64,000 bases of DNA, taken from the NCBI RefSeq assembly GCF_001653715.1, contig NZ_LWHQ01000047.1, forward strand, positions 124,001 through 188,000. Direction: 5' to 3'. Below the pieces are notes generated by a model, which did not search any database, was not told the origin of the DNA, and worked only from the letters and a program-made list of their open reading frames with translations. Made by a program: the position numbers and the translations under genes. This stretch comes from Methylobacterium platani (GTDB lineage: Bacteria; Pseudomonadota; Alphaproteobacteria; Rhizobiales; Beijerinckiaceae). Every line of letters begins with the position of its first letter. The first letter of the stretch is position 1. Below are positions 43,989-52,748 of this stretch, piece by piece.

Positions 43989-46130
43989 ATGGCGGATGGG
44001 CGAGACGATCGCAGGGGCCTCCTGCCGACGAAGCCGGCCCGGGTCCAGGCCGCGGAGACCCCCGGCGACGGCCTCGCGGCGCCGCTCGTGATCGGGGCGG
44101 TGATCGTGGCGGCCCTGTATTTCGGCCGCGAGATCCTGATCCCGATCGCCATCGCGGTGCTGCTCAGCTTCGTGATGGGCCCGCTGGTGGCGCTCCTGCG
44201 CAAGATCCGGCTCGGCCGGATCCCCTCGGTCGGCGTCGCGGTGCTGCTGCTGCTCGCCGTGGTGGCGGGCCTCGGCGGGCTGATCGGCATGCAGGTCGCC
44301 GACCTCTCGACCGGCCTGCCGCGCTACCAGCGCACCATCGCCCAGAAGGCCGAGAACCTGAAGGCCGGGCCGCTGGGCGACCTCGCCGGGTACCTGCGCA
44401 GCATCAACCACCAGATCCAGCAGGCCGGCGCGCCCGAGCCGAAGCCGGCCGAGAAACCTCCGGAGCCGAAGCCCGCCTCCGGCAAGCCCGCCCCGCCGCC
44501 CGCGGTGCAGAATCCCGACAAGCCGGTGCTGGTCGAGGTGCGCGACCGCGAGCCCGGCCCGGTCGAGCTCGCCGAGAAGGTGCTGGCGCCGGTGATCTCG
44601 CCGCTCGCCACCCTCGGCATCGTCTTCGTGGTGCTGATCTTCATCCTGGTGCAGCGCGAGGACCTGCGCGACCGGATGATCCGCCTCGTCGGCTCGAGCG
44701 ACCTGCACCGCACCACCGTGGCGATGGACGACGCGGCGCTGCGCCTGAGCCGGTTCTTCCTGGTCCAGCTCGCGCTCAATGCCGGGTTCGGCCTCGTCAT
44801 CGGCACGGGCCTGTGGCTGATCGGGGTGCCGAACCCGATCCTGTGGGGCATCTTCTCGGCGCTGATGCGCTTCGTGCCCTATATCGGCGCCTTCCTGTCG
44901 GCGCTCCTGCCGCTGGCGCTCGCCGCCGCGGTCGATCCGGGCTGGAACATGGTGCTGGCGACCGCCGCCCTGTTCCTGGTGCTCGAGCCGCTCGTCGGCC
45001 AGTTCATCGAGCCGCTGGTCTACGGCCACTCGACCGGCCTGTCGCCCTTCGCGGTGCTGGTCTCGGCCCTGTTCTGGACCTGGCTGTGGGGACCGGTCGG
45101 GCTCCTGCTCTCGACCCCGCTCACCGTCTGCCTCGTGGTGCTCGGCCGGCACGTCGACAAGCTCGAATTCCTCGACGTGCTGTTCGGCGACCGGCCGGCG
45201 CTGACCCCGGTCGAGAACTTCTACCAGCGCATGCTCGCCGACGACCCGGACGAGGCCCAGGAGCTGGCCGAGGCCATCCTCGCCCAGTGCTCGCTCTCGT
45301 CCTACTACGACGAGGTGGCGCTCAAGGGGCTCCAGCTCGCCGCGACGGATGCCCGGCGCGGGGTGCTCACCGAGAGCCAGCTCGACCGCATCCGCGTCGG
45401 CATCGCCCAGCTGATCGAGGACCTCGCCGACCGCGACGACGCGGCGCCGGAGAAGCGCGAGACCCTGGCCGGCCGCCTCCTGTCGGGGCGCCAGGACGAG
45501 GAGGCGCCGTGCGAGGCCGCCCCCGCGGTGCCCGACGCCCCCGCCCCGGACGAGCTGCCCGAGGCGTGGCGGCGCGAGGGCGCGATCCTGTGCGTCGCCG
45601 GCCGCGGGCCCCTCGACGAGGCGGCCTCGATGATGCTGGCCCAGCTCCTGGCCAAGCACGGCTTCGGCACCCGGGTGGTGCCGTTCGAGGCCGTCACGCG
45701 CTCCGAGATCGCCGCGCTCGACATCGCGGGCGCGCGGATGGTCTGCATCTCCTACCTCGAGATCAGCGGCACGCCGGCCCATCTGCGCTACCTGGTCCAG
45801 CGGGTGCGGCGGCGGGCGCCGGAGGCGCAGGTGCTGGTCGGGCTGTGGCCGGCGGACGACGCGGTGCTGACCGATCCGGGCGCCCGGGCCTCCCTCGGCG
45901 CCGACCACTACGCCGTCTCGCTGCGCGAGGGCGTCGAGGCCTGCCTGGAGGCGGTGCGGGACGTGCCGGAAGCGGGCGCGGCCCAGGACCGGCCCGCGGG
46001 GGACCGGCCCGACCAGGAGCGGCCGGCCCAAGAGCAACCGGCCCAAGAGCAGACCGACCAAGTGCAGCCTGCCCAGGAACGCGCCGCCGAGCCCCGCCCC
46101 GCCCGGGCGCCGGCGCCCGCCGGGGCGTGA
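43989..46130 (+). CDS. AI-2E family transporter with extra C-terminal soluble domain
   Basis: Encodes 713 aa from ATG 43989. The membrane part (about 30-370) has the AI-2E/PerM/TqsA pattern of eight helices: VIGAVIVAALYFGREILIPIAIAVLLSFVMGPLV, and ALMRFVPYIGAFLSALLPLAL with the conserved P-Y-(I/V)-G. A Pro/Lys-rich loop interrupts it near 145-185. Beyond residue 390 lies an unusual cytoplasmic region: a helical stretch, then a Rossmann-like domain (AILCVAGRGPLDEAASMMLAQLLAKHGFGTRVV...MVCISYLEISGTPAHLRYLVQRVRRRAPEAQVLVGLWP), then a Q/E/P repeat tail. Family members export peptides, quorum signals or ions; the substrate is unknown. Confidence 0.85.
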   Translation: MADGRDDRRGLLPTKPARVQAAETPGDGLAAPLVIGAVIVAALYFGREILIPIAIAVLLSFVMGPLVALLRKIRLGRIPSVGVAVLLLLAVVAGLGGLIGMQVADLSTGLPRYQRTIAQKAENLKAGPLGDLAGYLRSINHQIQQAGAPEPKPAEKPPEPKPASGKPAPPPAVQNPDKPVLVEVRDREPGPVELAEKVLAPVISPLATLGIVFVVLIFILVQREDLRDRMIRLVGSSDLHRTTVAMDDAALRLSRFFLVQLALNAGFGLVIGTGLWLIGVPNPILWGIFSALMRFVPYIGAFLSALLPLALAAAVDPGWNMVLATAALFLVLEPLVGQFIEPLVYGHSTGLSPFAVLVSALFWTWLWGPVGLLLSTPLTVCLVVLGRHVDKLEFLDVLFGDRPALTPVENFYQRMLADDPDEAQELAEAILAQCSLSSYYDEVALKGLQLAATDARRGVLTESQLDRIRVGIAQLIEDLADRDDAAPEKRETLAGRLLSGRQDEEAPCEAAPAVPDAPAPDELPEAWRREGAILCVAGRGPLDEAASMMLAQLLAKHGFGTRVVPFEAVTRSEIAALDIAGARMVCISYLEISGTPAHLRYLVQRVRRRAPEAQVLVGLWPADDAVLTDPGARASLGADHYAVSLREGVEACLEAVRDVPEAGAAQDRPAGDRPDQERPAQEQPAQEQTDQVQPAQERAAEPRPARAPAPAGA

Positions 46131-46223
46131 GGCCTGCATCCGGGGCTTGACGCCGGGGCCGCGCCGCCCTTTCGATCCGGCGGGAGCGGGCCGCGGGCCC
46201 GCCGAGCCGGAATCGGGGACAGC

Positions 46224-47015
46224 ATGAGCGTGGTGGATTTCGCGCGGTTCGTGGACGAGCTCGCCACCCAGTCGGGCCAGGCCATCCTGCCCTTCTTCCG
46301 CGCCTCCTTCGCCACCGAGGACAAGGCCGCGGGGACCGCCGCGTTCGACCCGGTCACCGAGGCCGACCGGGCCGGCGAGGCGGTGATGCGCCAGCTGATC
46401 AAGCGCAGCTTCCCCGACCACGGCATCCTCGGCGAGGAATTCGGCTCGGAGCGCGAGGACGCGGAATACGTCTGGGTGCTCGACCCGATCGACGGCACCC
46501 GCGGCTTCATCGCCGGCCTGCCGATCTGGGGCACCCTGATCGGGCTCACCCGCGGCGGCGTGCCCTGCTACGGCCTGATGAACCAGCCCTTCACCGGCGA
46601 GCGCTTCTTCGGCGACGGCGAGGCCGCCCATTACCAGGGCCCGCACGGCACCCGCCGCCTGCGCACCCGCCGGAAAGGCGATCTCGCGGACGCGATCCTG
46701 CACACCACCGACCCGCGCCTGTTCGGCGAGGGCACCTCCGACCGCCGCGCCTACGAGCGGGTCGAGAAGGCGACCCGCCTCGCCCGCTACGGCGCCGATT
46801 GCTACGCCTACGCGATGCTGGCGGCCGGCCATATCGACCTCGTGGTCGAGGCCGAGTTGAAGGCCTACGACATCGTCGCGATGATCCCGGTGATCGAGGG
46901 CGCCGGCGGCATCGTCACGACCTGGGAGGGCAACTCGGCCGCCAGGGGCGGGCGGATCGTGGCCGCTGGCGACAAGCGGCTGCACGAGGCGGCGCTCGCG
47001 CTCCTGAACGCCTGA
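46224..47015 (+). CDS. hisN: Histidinol-phosphatase HisN (inositol monophosphatase family)
   Basis: Encodes 263 aa. Metal-binding motifs of the IMPase fold: the first acidic site GEEFGSE near residue 70, the catalytic DPIDGTRGFIAGLP near 91, and the C-terminal ELKAYDIVAMIPVIEGAGG near 215. FDPVTEADRAGE near 45 is also conserved. The GFIAGLP and DIVA variants fit the HisN subgroup, which removes phosphate from histidinol phosphate in histidine synthesis; a generic inositol phosphatase is the alternative. It stands alone. Confidence 0.88.
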   Translation: MSVVDFARFVDELATQSGQAILPFFRASFATEDKAAGTAAFDPVTEADRAGEAVMRQLIKRSFPDHGILGEEFGSEREDAEYVWVLDPIDGTRGFIAGLPIWGTLIGLTRGGVPCYGLMNQPFTGERFFGDGEAAHYQGPHGTRRLRTRRKGDLADAILHTTDPRLFGEGTSDRRAYERVEKATRLARYGADCYAYAMLAAGHIDLVVEAELKAYDIVAMIPVIEGAGGIVTTWEGNSAARGGRIVAAGDKRLHEAALALLNA

Positions 47016-47214
47016 GACCGACGGTCGTCGAGGACGACCTCCGGTTCCGCTGTCGGATCGTCGCCGAACCTCCGGTCCGGCGTCGAAGATTCGAGATGCT
47101 CCAACGGGCCGATGCGTCGGCATCCTGGGCCGACGGCATGATGCGGCGTGCCGCTTCGCCACCCGCTGGAGACTGCGCCGGCAGACGGCACGGCTGGGCC
47201 ACGCATCGGCCGGC

Positions 47215-48098
47215 GTGCGGGCCGTCCGGTTCGTACCGGTCAATATCGGGTTGATCGCCCTCGTCTCGATCGACATCCTCGTCCTGAGCCAGGCCGCATC
47301 CGATCGAACGGCCATTCTCGCCATCGTCATGACGATCGGATTCTGCGGCTACGTCGCCGCGCTCTTCACGGCTTTCCCGGTCCTGGCGATGCTCAACATC
47401 GCGATGCTCACCGGGGCGCTGGAACTCGGCCTCGCGATCGGCCCGTCCGACGTGGCCAGCCCCCTTCGCCCTCCTCCTCCCCGGCGTGACCGTCGCCTTC
47501 TGGCTCCTGACGCGGCGCACCCACGCCACCCTCGTCGGCGCCATCCGCGACCAGCGCAGCCACTATCTCCTCTCGCGGCGCGATTCTCTGACGAACCTGC
47601 CCAACCGGGCCTCCATGCGCGACACGCTCGCGCGGCACCTGTCGGAGATCGGGACGGAGGACGGACCGTCCCAGGTCGCCGTCCTGTGCCTGGACCTGGA
47701 CGGCTTCAAGGCGATCAACGACCGCTTCGGGCATGCCGCCGGAGACGAGGTCCTGGTCCACGTCGCCGGCCTCCTGCGCCGGCACATCGGCGCCGGCGAC
47801 ACCGCCTGCCGCATCGGGGGCGACGAGTACGTCCTCCTGCTGCCGGATGCCGACGAGGCACGGGTGCGCTCGCTCGGCCGCTCGATCATCGAGGCGACGG
47901 CGCAGCCCGTCGGTACCCGGCGGGCGGCCCAGGCCCGCATCGGGGTGAGCATCGGGGCCGCCATCGCGCGCGAGTCCGGGCGCCGCCCGAAGGCCCTCGT
48001 CGAGGAGGCGGACGCGGCCCTCCACGCCGCGGAGCGGCCGCGGGCGGCTCGCGATGAGCGCGGTGCCGGACGCCGCGCGCCTCGAGCCCGCCGCGTAG
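47215..48098 (+). pseudogene. Broken membrane-anchored GGDEF diguanylate cyclase gene
   Basis: Three frames in series make one protein. Frame 1 (from about GTG 47215) gives membrane helices (VNIGLIALVSIDILVLSQA, IVMTIGFCGYVAALFTAF, LAMLNIAMLTGALELGLA). After an extra base near 47457-47470 the next frame gives PFALLLPGVTVAFWLLTRRTHATLV and a complete GGDEF domain (DSLTNLPNR, CLDLDGFKAINDRFGHAAGDE, RIGGDEY). A second extra base near 48040-48050 restores LAMSAVPDAARLEPAA and a stop at 48098; without it the frame runs to 48310 with unrelated residues. The active-site loop itself is intact. The N-terminal start is not certain. Either decay or two sequence errors. Confidence 0.65.
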
Positions 48099-48492
48099 GA
48101 ATGCGGTCGATCGCCGGGCGCCGGAGCACCGCCGCCGAGGGCTCCCCCTCCGCATCCGTCCTCCCCGGCATGCCGGGGAGGAGAGCCGGCGCACCGGAGG
48201 GGAATCCCCCCTGCGACGATGACGCACATCGCCCCGCTCCCACGATCGCCCGATCTGCAATTGTCCGTGCCGTTGCATGGTCTGACTTGACTAACTCACT
48301 ACGCACGTAACTCACCATGCGTGATTTTCAGATCAATTTCGCAAGTATGCGCGATCTATAGTGGATAAAATTAGGAAAAAATTCCAACAATTCGCGTTCT
48401 CGAAACTGTCGCGCACTGGTCGTTGCCGCAACAAGATGATAGTCGATCGCTCATTCCGATTTGCGAATACCCGGCCCATAGTCCTCGCGTCG
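48099..48492. other. 394 bp AT-rich promoter region before the AraC gene
   Basis: From about 48280 to 48450 the sequence is strikingly AT-rich compared with the window. A TTGACT at about 48287 could be a -35 element for the AraC regulator. No separate gene is seen. Confidence 0.5.
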
Positions 48493-49455
48493 ATGAAAAC
48501 CCTGATCTCCACCGACGACCTCAAATCCCGGAAGAAGTTCCAGACCTACCTCGAGATCGTTCGGGAGCGCTTCGTGCCGAGCGAGTGCCGGATGATCGGC
48601 GACGGGACTTTCCGCGCCCATATCGAGGGGGCCGCGATCGGCGGCACGCTGATCACGCGCTCGAGCTTCAACGGCCAGGCCGTCGACACGACGCCGCAGA
48701 CGATCCGTCGCCACGACAAGCACGACAAGCTCTCGGTCGTAATCCGGCTGTCCGGGATGGCGCGCAGCAGCCAGTACGATCGGGCGGTGGTGCAGCAGCC
48801 GGGCGACATCACCGTCATCGACAGCAACAAGCCCGTCCGCCTCGAATATCCCGACCCGACGAGTTCGCTGTTCATCGAGCTGCCGCGCGAACAGCTCGAG
48901 GGGGCGCTCGGGTCGGCCCCCCTGTTCGCGGGCCTGACCATCGGGGGCGATCTGCCCGGGGCCTCGCTGGTGCGCACGTTCTTCGACGACCTTGTCCGCG
49001 TGCACGAGCAGATGACCCCGGACACGGCCGAGCGCATGACCCGGATCGGCGCCGACCTCATCGTCGCCAGCATCGCAGAGCGGATGGCGCGGGAGGCGCC
49101 GCGCCCGCTCCAGGGCACCGTGATCGTGCAGCGGGCCAAGGCCTACGTCGAGGCGAATCTCGGCGACCCGACCCTCGATCCGCCGCAACTGGCGGCGGCG
49201 ATGGGGGTATCGCTGCGGCACCTGCAGCAGCTGTTCCACGAGCGGGGCCGGCACATCTCCGACTGGCTCTGGCAGCGTCGGCTGGAGGTCGCCGCCCGGC
49301 GCCTCGCCGATCCCGGCCACGCGCATCTCCCGATCGGGGCGCTCGCCTATGGCTGCGGCTTCGTCAGCCAGGCGCATTTCTCGCGCCGCTTCAGGGACCG
49401 CTTCGACGCCACCCCGAGCGAGTATCGGCGGGCGGCGCTCGCCTCCCAGGCGTGA
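48493..49455 (+). CDS. AraC-family transcriptional regulator
   Basis: Encodes 320 aa from ATG 48493 (MKTLISTDDLKSRKKFQTYLEIVRERFVPSECRM). In-frame ATGs at 48436 and 48361 would add residues without family similarity; none of the three has a good ribosome site. Residues 10-190 form an AraC-binding-like (feuR/NitR-type) sensor domain. The C-terminal 100 residues hold two helix-turn-helix motifs (LDPPQLAAAMGVSLRHLQQLFHERGRHISDWLWQRRLEVAARRL and IGALAYGCGFVSQAHFSRRFRDRFDATPSEYR). Target and effector unknown. The stop lies 2 bp from the convergent HD-GYP-like gene. Confidence 0.88.
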   Translation: MKTLISTDDLKSRKKFQTYLEIVRERFVPSECRMIGDGTFRAHIEGAAIGGTLITRSSFNGQAVDTTPQTIRRHDKHDKLSVVIRLSGMARSSQYDRAVVQQPGDITVIDSNKPVRLEYPDPTSSLFIELPREQLEGALGSAPLFAGLTIGGDLPGASLVRTFFDDLVRVHEQMTPDTAERMTRIGADLIVASIAERMAREAPRPLQGTVIVQRAKAYVEANLGDPTLDPPQLAAAMGVSLRHLQQLFHERGRHISDWLWQRRLEVAARRLADPGHAHLPIGALAYGCGFVSQAHFSRRFRDRFDATPSEYRRAALASQA

Positions 49456-49457
49456 TC

Positions 49458-50228
49458 CTACGAGGCCTCGCCCTCGCGCAGGGCGAGGCCGGCGACCGGC
49501 GGGGCGAGGCGGACCGCCCGTGCCGCCTCGATCGCGAAGGGCGTGTCGAGGGAGGCTCCGAAGGCGCGCACGAGGACGGGATCGAGCCGGACGGGAGCCA
49601 TCTCCTGCAGGATCGCCAGGGCGTCGGCGCGGCTCATCCCGGGACGGTACGGCCGCCTCTCGGTCAGCGCCGCGTAGATGTCGCACACCGTCGCGAGCCG
49701 GACGAGCTCCCGGATGGCGGCGCCGGCGAGCCGGTCCGGATAGCCCGATCCGTCGAGCATCTCGTGGTGGTGGCGCGCGACCGCCAGTACGACCGGGTCC
49801 CGCATCCCGGAGGCGAGCAGGATCTCGTGGCCGGTCGCGGCGTGGGTCCGCATCAGATCCATCTCCGCCGCGGTGAGCGCGCCCGGCTTGTCGAGGATCG
49901 CCCGCGGGATGCGGGCCTTGCCGATGTCGTGCAGCAGGCCGGCGCGGACCAGCGTGACGCAATCGCGGATGGGCAGGCCCAGGTGATGGACGAAATTGGC
50001 CGCGAGACCGGCGACGTGGAGCGAGTGCTGGACCGTGTCCTGGCTCGCATGGGCGTGCACGGAGACGAGCCAGCGTTGCACGCCGCCATCCTGCAGCGCC
50101 CGCATGACCGGATACACCAGGCCGTCGACGACCCGGATGTCGATGCCTCCGCCGGCCGCATCCCCGAACACGCGCGACAGGGTCGCGCGCGCACGCTCGA
50201 AGATGCGCTCCACCAGTCGATCGCTCAT
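49458..50228 (-). CDS. HD-GYP-domain phosphodiesterase-like protein
   Basis: Encodes 256 aa from ATG 50228, with AGGAG seven bases upstream. Residues 75-220 form an HD-GYP domain: H in HASQDTVQHSLHVAGLA, the HDIGKARIPRAIL core, HAATGHEILLASG, HHHEMLDGSGYPDRLAG (GYP motif intact) and DIYAALTERRPYRPGM. All metal-ligand positions appear kept, so c-di-GMP hydrolysis is likely. No N-terminal sensor domain is recognised. It follows an AraC gene and a broken cyclase gene. Cytoplasmic. Confidence 0.9.
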   Translation of the reverse strand: MSDRLVERIFERARATLSRVFGDAAGGGIDIRVVDGLVYPVMRALQDGGVQRWLVSVHAHASQDTVQHSLHVAGLAANFVHHLGLPIRDCVTLVRAGLLHDIGKARIPRAILDKPGALTAAEMDLMRTHAATGHEILLASGMRDPVVLAVARHHHEMLDGSGYPDRLAGAAIRELVRLATVCDIYAALTERRPYRPGMSRADALAILQEMAPVRLDPVLVRAFGASLDTPFAIEAARAVRLAPPVAGLALREGEAS

Positions 50229-50525
50229 GACTCTTCTCCTGGATGGGCTCCGGCACGAGCATCGGCCGCCGCCGGTCCCGCACGGCGCCGCACGGCCGTG
50301 TCGAGTTCTCGCGTCGGCCACTCGCACCTGCATCGAACCGGGCGGGATGAATGCCGATCTGTTCTTTCACGGATCAAGGAAGCAGCCGATCGCCACCGGC
50401 AACCGAGACTCAAAGACGGCACGAAACGCCCAGACGGCCTGTCGCATGGGAGAACCCGGGCGGCATCGCCGGAGACGCGCCGCGCCCGCCTGCCTCCCCG
50501 GACGACGGACGGGCGGCCGGGCCGG

Positions 50526-50921
50526 TCAGCGCTTTCCCTTGGCGGCCGGCGGGAGGCCGGCACGCGCGAGGGACCTGTCGTAGACCGGTGCCACCATCGG
50601 GTAGGTGGCGGGCAATCCGAACCGGGCCCGGTACTGGTCCGGCGTGAGTCCGTGGGCGGCGAGCTGCCATTTCAGCGACTTGTACGGCTGTCCGTCGATG
50701 AAGCTGATGATCCGGTTGCGCTTGACCGAGGCCGCGACCTGCGCCGCGCTTGGCCGGAACTGCGCCTGCCCCTGCTGGTGCGCCTGCCGGGTCGTGAGCG
50801 CCTGCAAGCTGGCATGAATGCGGTCAATCAGGTCCGGCACCTCGCCCATGTAGACGCGGTTTCGCGACACGTAGGATGCGGTGATATCCGCAGTCATTTC
50901 GAGTATTTTAGATCTTTCCAT
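50526..50921 (-). CDS. Ros/MucR-family regulator lacking zinc ligands
   Basis: Encodes 131 aa. The Ros/MucR frame is clear: ITASYVSRNRVYMGEVPDLIDRIHASL near the N-terminus and the DNA-binding part RNRIISFIDGQPYKSLKWQLAAHGLTPDQYRARFGLPATYPMVAPVYDRSLARAGL. In classical members the zinc site is C-x2-(C/D)...H-x4-H; here the first Cys is Ser and the first His is Gln, leaving the last His. Zinc-free relatives are known in Mesorhizobium. It may silence AT-rich promoters; a 495 bp AT-rich stretch lies directly upstream. Start 50921 or the Met nine codons later. Confidence 0.88.
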   Translation of the reverse strand: MERSKILEMTADITASYVSRNRVYMGEVPDLIDRIHASLQALTTRQAHQQGQAQFRPSAAQVAASVKRNRIISFIDGQPYKSLKWQLAAHGLTPDQYRARFGLPATYPMVAPVYDRSLARAGLPPAAKGKR

Positions 50922-51416
50922 CGCACAATACCCCGCAAGACAGCACGTCTCGACGAATCAAGCCACGATACGCATGTCATACGTCTTGAATTTCACGAGG
51001 CTTGCTGCAAACCACGCATGGTCGCTGCTTCGAAGCGCCGCCGCCGTTCGTCCAGCCTTCGATCTGGGTGAACATTACCGCGGCGGCCGGCTTCGCGCTT
51101 GCCTGGGCGCGCGCTCCGTGTTGTCCGGCTGCGCAGAACGGAAAAATGTGCTGTCACCGGCGGCGAGGAAACTTGTCATATCGGCCGCCGATCAGTCCAA
51201 TGCTGCTCCGGGCGGATCGACTGCCCCGCAAGACTGTCCAACATTGCGATAATTACAAATTAACGGATATTTTCAAGAGAAAGCGATCTGACGGAAAATA
51301 TTGCAGGATCTTTTGCTTGAACACAAAAATGCCGTCGGGTCCGGCAGGCGGGAACCGCTCGCCGCACCGCTGGCCGGGGCCCGTACGAGGAGACGCCGGT
51401 CGCGCGGGGTGCGCCC
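50922..51416. other. 495 bp AT-rich intergenic region upstream of the MucR-like gene
   Basis: It contains the promoter of the MucR-like gene and several A/T-rich tracts (around 50895-50960 and 51240-51330), far below the local GC level. Open frames are short and without ribosome sites. Possible autoregulatory target of the MucR-like protein; no other feature seen. Confidence 0.45.
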
Positions 51417-52412
51417 TCAGGCGACCGCCGCCCGCGCCTCGCCCGGCTCCGAACCCGGCACCGGGATCGAAGAGCCCGGCACGAAAGCGTCGAACGCCGC
51501 CCAGAACTGCGCGCGGACGGCCTCGCGCTCCATCAGGATCTCGTGGCGGGCGCCGCGCAGGGTGATGGTGTGGCCGGCTGCGAGCCGCGCGGCGAAGCGC
51601 TCCACCGCCGGGGTGCTGCAGACCGGGTCGGCCCCGGCGGCGACGACCAGCACCGGCACGCGGATGCCGAGCGGGTAGCGCGGGTCCTCGAAGCGGCGCA
51701 TCGCCCGGAAGGCGGCGGCGAGCCAGCCGATGGTCGGGTCGCCGATGGCGCCCGCCCCGACCGCGAGCGCCGCGGCGGCGTTGCGGGCGTAGCGGACGGG
51801 ATCGGCGGTGAGGCGGTTGTTCGGGAACGGCTTGGTGGCGATCGAGACCGCCGAGCCGCCCGGCACGTAGCGCCGGCCGAAGCCGAGAGCGCGCAAGACG
51901 GCGGCGAGCCGCATCGCCGCCTTCGGCCGGCGGATCATGCAGATCGCCACCATCGGGGCGAGCGCGACGAGGCGGTCGAACGGCAGCCAGCCCTCCCGGG
52001 CGGCGGTGAGGCAGATCGCGCCGCCCATCGAGTGGGCGAGGCCGAAGAACGGCCGCGGCAGCCGCCCCTCCATCACCTGCACCTCGACCGCCGCGAGATC
52101 GAGGCGGTACTCGGAAAAGTCGTCGACATGGCCCTTGTGCGGGTCCTCGACGGTGCGGTCGGAGCCGCCCTGGCCGCGCCAGTCGAAGGCGACGACGTGG
52201 AAGCCGCGGCCGCGCAGCTCGGTGACGGTCTCGAAGTACTTCTCGATGAACTCCGCCCGGCCCTGCACCAGGCAGACCGTGCCCTGGACCGCCCGCGCCG
52301 TCGGCGCCCAGGTGGCGACCCGCAGGGAGAGGCCGTCGGCGGTGCGCACCGTCAGGAGCGTCGCCCCCGGCGGGATCGGGTTGTCGGGCGTGGCGAGCAG
52401 CGGAACGGTCAC
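51417..52412 (-). CDS. Alpha/beta hydrolase, lysophospholipase/monoacylglycerol lipase type
   Basis: Encodes 331 aa from GTG 52412, chosen because GGGGAG lies six bases upstream; another GTG 15 codons earlier is possible. The Hydrolase_4 fold shows an oxyanion region VCLVQGRAEFIEKYFETV near 50, DWRGQGGSD near 80, the nucleophile elbow GLAHSMGGAI near 128, an acid in AAGADPVCS near 265 and the histidine in GARHEILME near 295. It probably cleaves acyl esters in the cytoplasm or at the membrane face. It diverges from the heat-shock gene. Confidence 0.88.
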   Translation of the reverse strand: MTVPLLATPDNPIPPGATLLTVRTADGLSLRVATWAPTARAVQGTVCLVQGRAEFIEKYFETVTELRGRGFHVVAFDWRGQGGSDRTVEDPHKGHVDDFSEYRLDLAAVEVQVMEGRLPRPFFGLAHSMGGAICLTAAREGWLPFDRLVALAPMVAICMIRRPKAAMRLAAVLRALGFGRRYVPGGSAVSIATKPFPNNRLTADPVRYARNAAAALAVGAGAIGDPTIGWLAAAFRAMRRFEDPRYPLGIRVPVLVVAAGADPVCSTPAVERFAARLAAGHTITLRGARHEILMEREAVRAQFWAAFDAFVPGSSIPVPGSEPGEARAAVA

Positions 52413-52619
52413 GGCAGGCTCCCCGGTTCTGTCATCCGCCGCACCCTGGCACGGCACACCCTAACAAGACCGCAGCGCCATCGGACGGGCTCGTCCGACG
52501 GCGCCGGGCAGGCGCACAAGGTCTTCTCGTCCTCGCGCCGGCACGAGGGTATAGATGGAGCGCGATTCCGGCCCGACCGCTGGCCGAGAAAAAAATCGCA
52601 CGGCCCCGCCGGGACCGGC

Positions 52620-52648
52620 CTTGATCAGTCTATGACCCACCCCAATAT
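52620..52648 (+). promoter_or_regulatory. Sigma32 (RpoH)-type promoter of the small heat-shock gene
   Basis: CTTGATC (52620-52626), 13 bp, CCCCAATAT (52640-52648), close to the heat-shock consensus CTTGAAA-N13-15-CCCCATNT. Transcription would start near 52655, about 90 nt before the ATG. Confidence 0.6.
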
Positions 52649-52685
52649 GCGAGGGGCGCCGGCCGATACGGCGGCGCGCAAGACC

Positions 52686-52748
52686 GGGACCGGCCCGCGT
52701 GGCGGTCCCACAAGACTACATATTGCTTCAGACGGAGAATATGTCATG
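52686..52748 (+). promoter_or_regulatory. ROSE-type RNA thermometer in the hsp20 leader
   Basis: A first hairpin pairs GGGACCG (52686-52692) with CGGTCCC (52703-52709). The second pairs ACATATT-G-CTTC (52718-52729) with GGAG-AATATGT (52734-52744). The ribosome site GGAG is inside the stem and the only bulge is the G of UUGCU, the hallmark of ROSE elements. It should block translation at low temperature and melt on heat. Confidence 0.75.

Noticed and set aside
45990..46125. Repeat tract resembling a short repeat array
   Set aside because: It is the in-frame Q/E/P repeat tail of the AI-2E protein and not a CRISPR.
40865..46150. 5.3 kb open frame crossing the GntR, PBP1C and AI-2E genes
   Set aside because: Proline/arginine-rich compositional frame overlapping three recognisable genes in other frames.
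48361..48492. Longer start for the AraC regulator
   Set aside because: The extra 44 residues are encoded by the AT-rich promoter stretch and do not match the family.
50351..50520. Small plus-strand gene near the HD-GYP and MucR-like genes
   Set aside because: No ribosome site or family, Arg/Pro-rich product typical of shadow frames.
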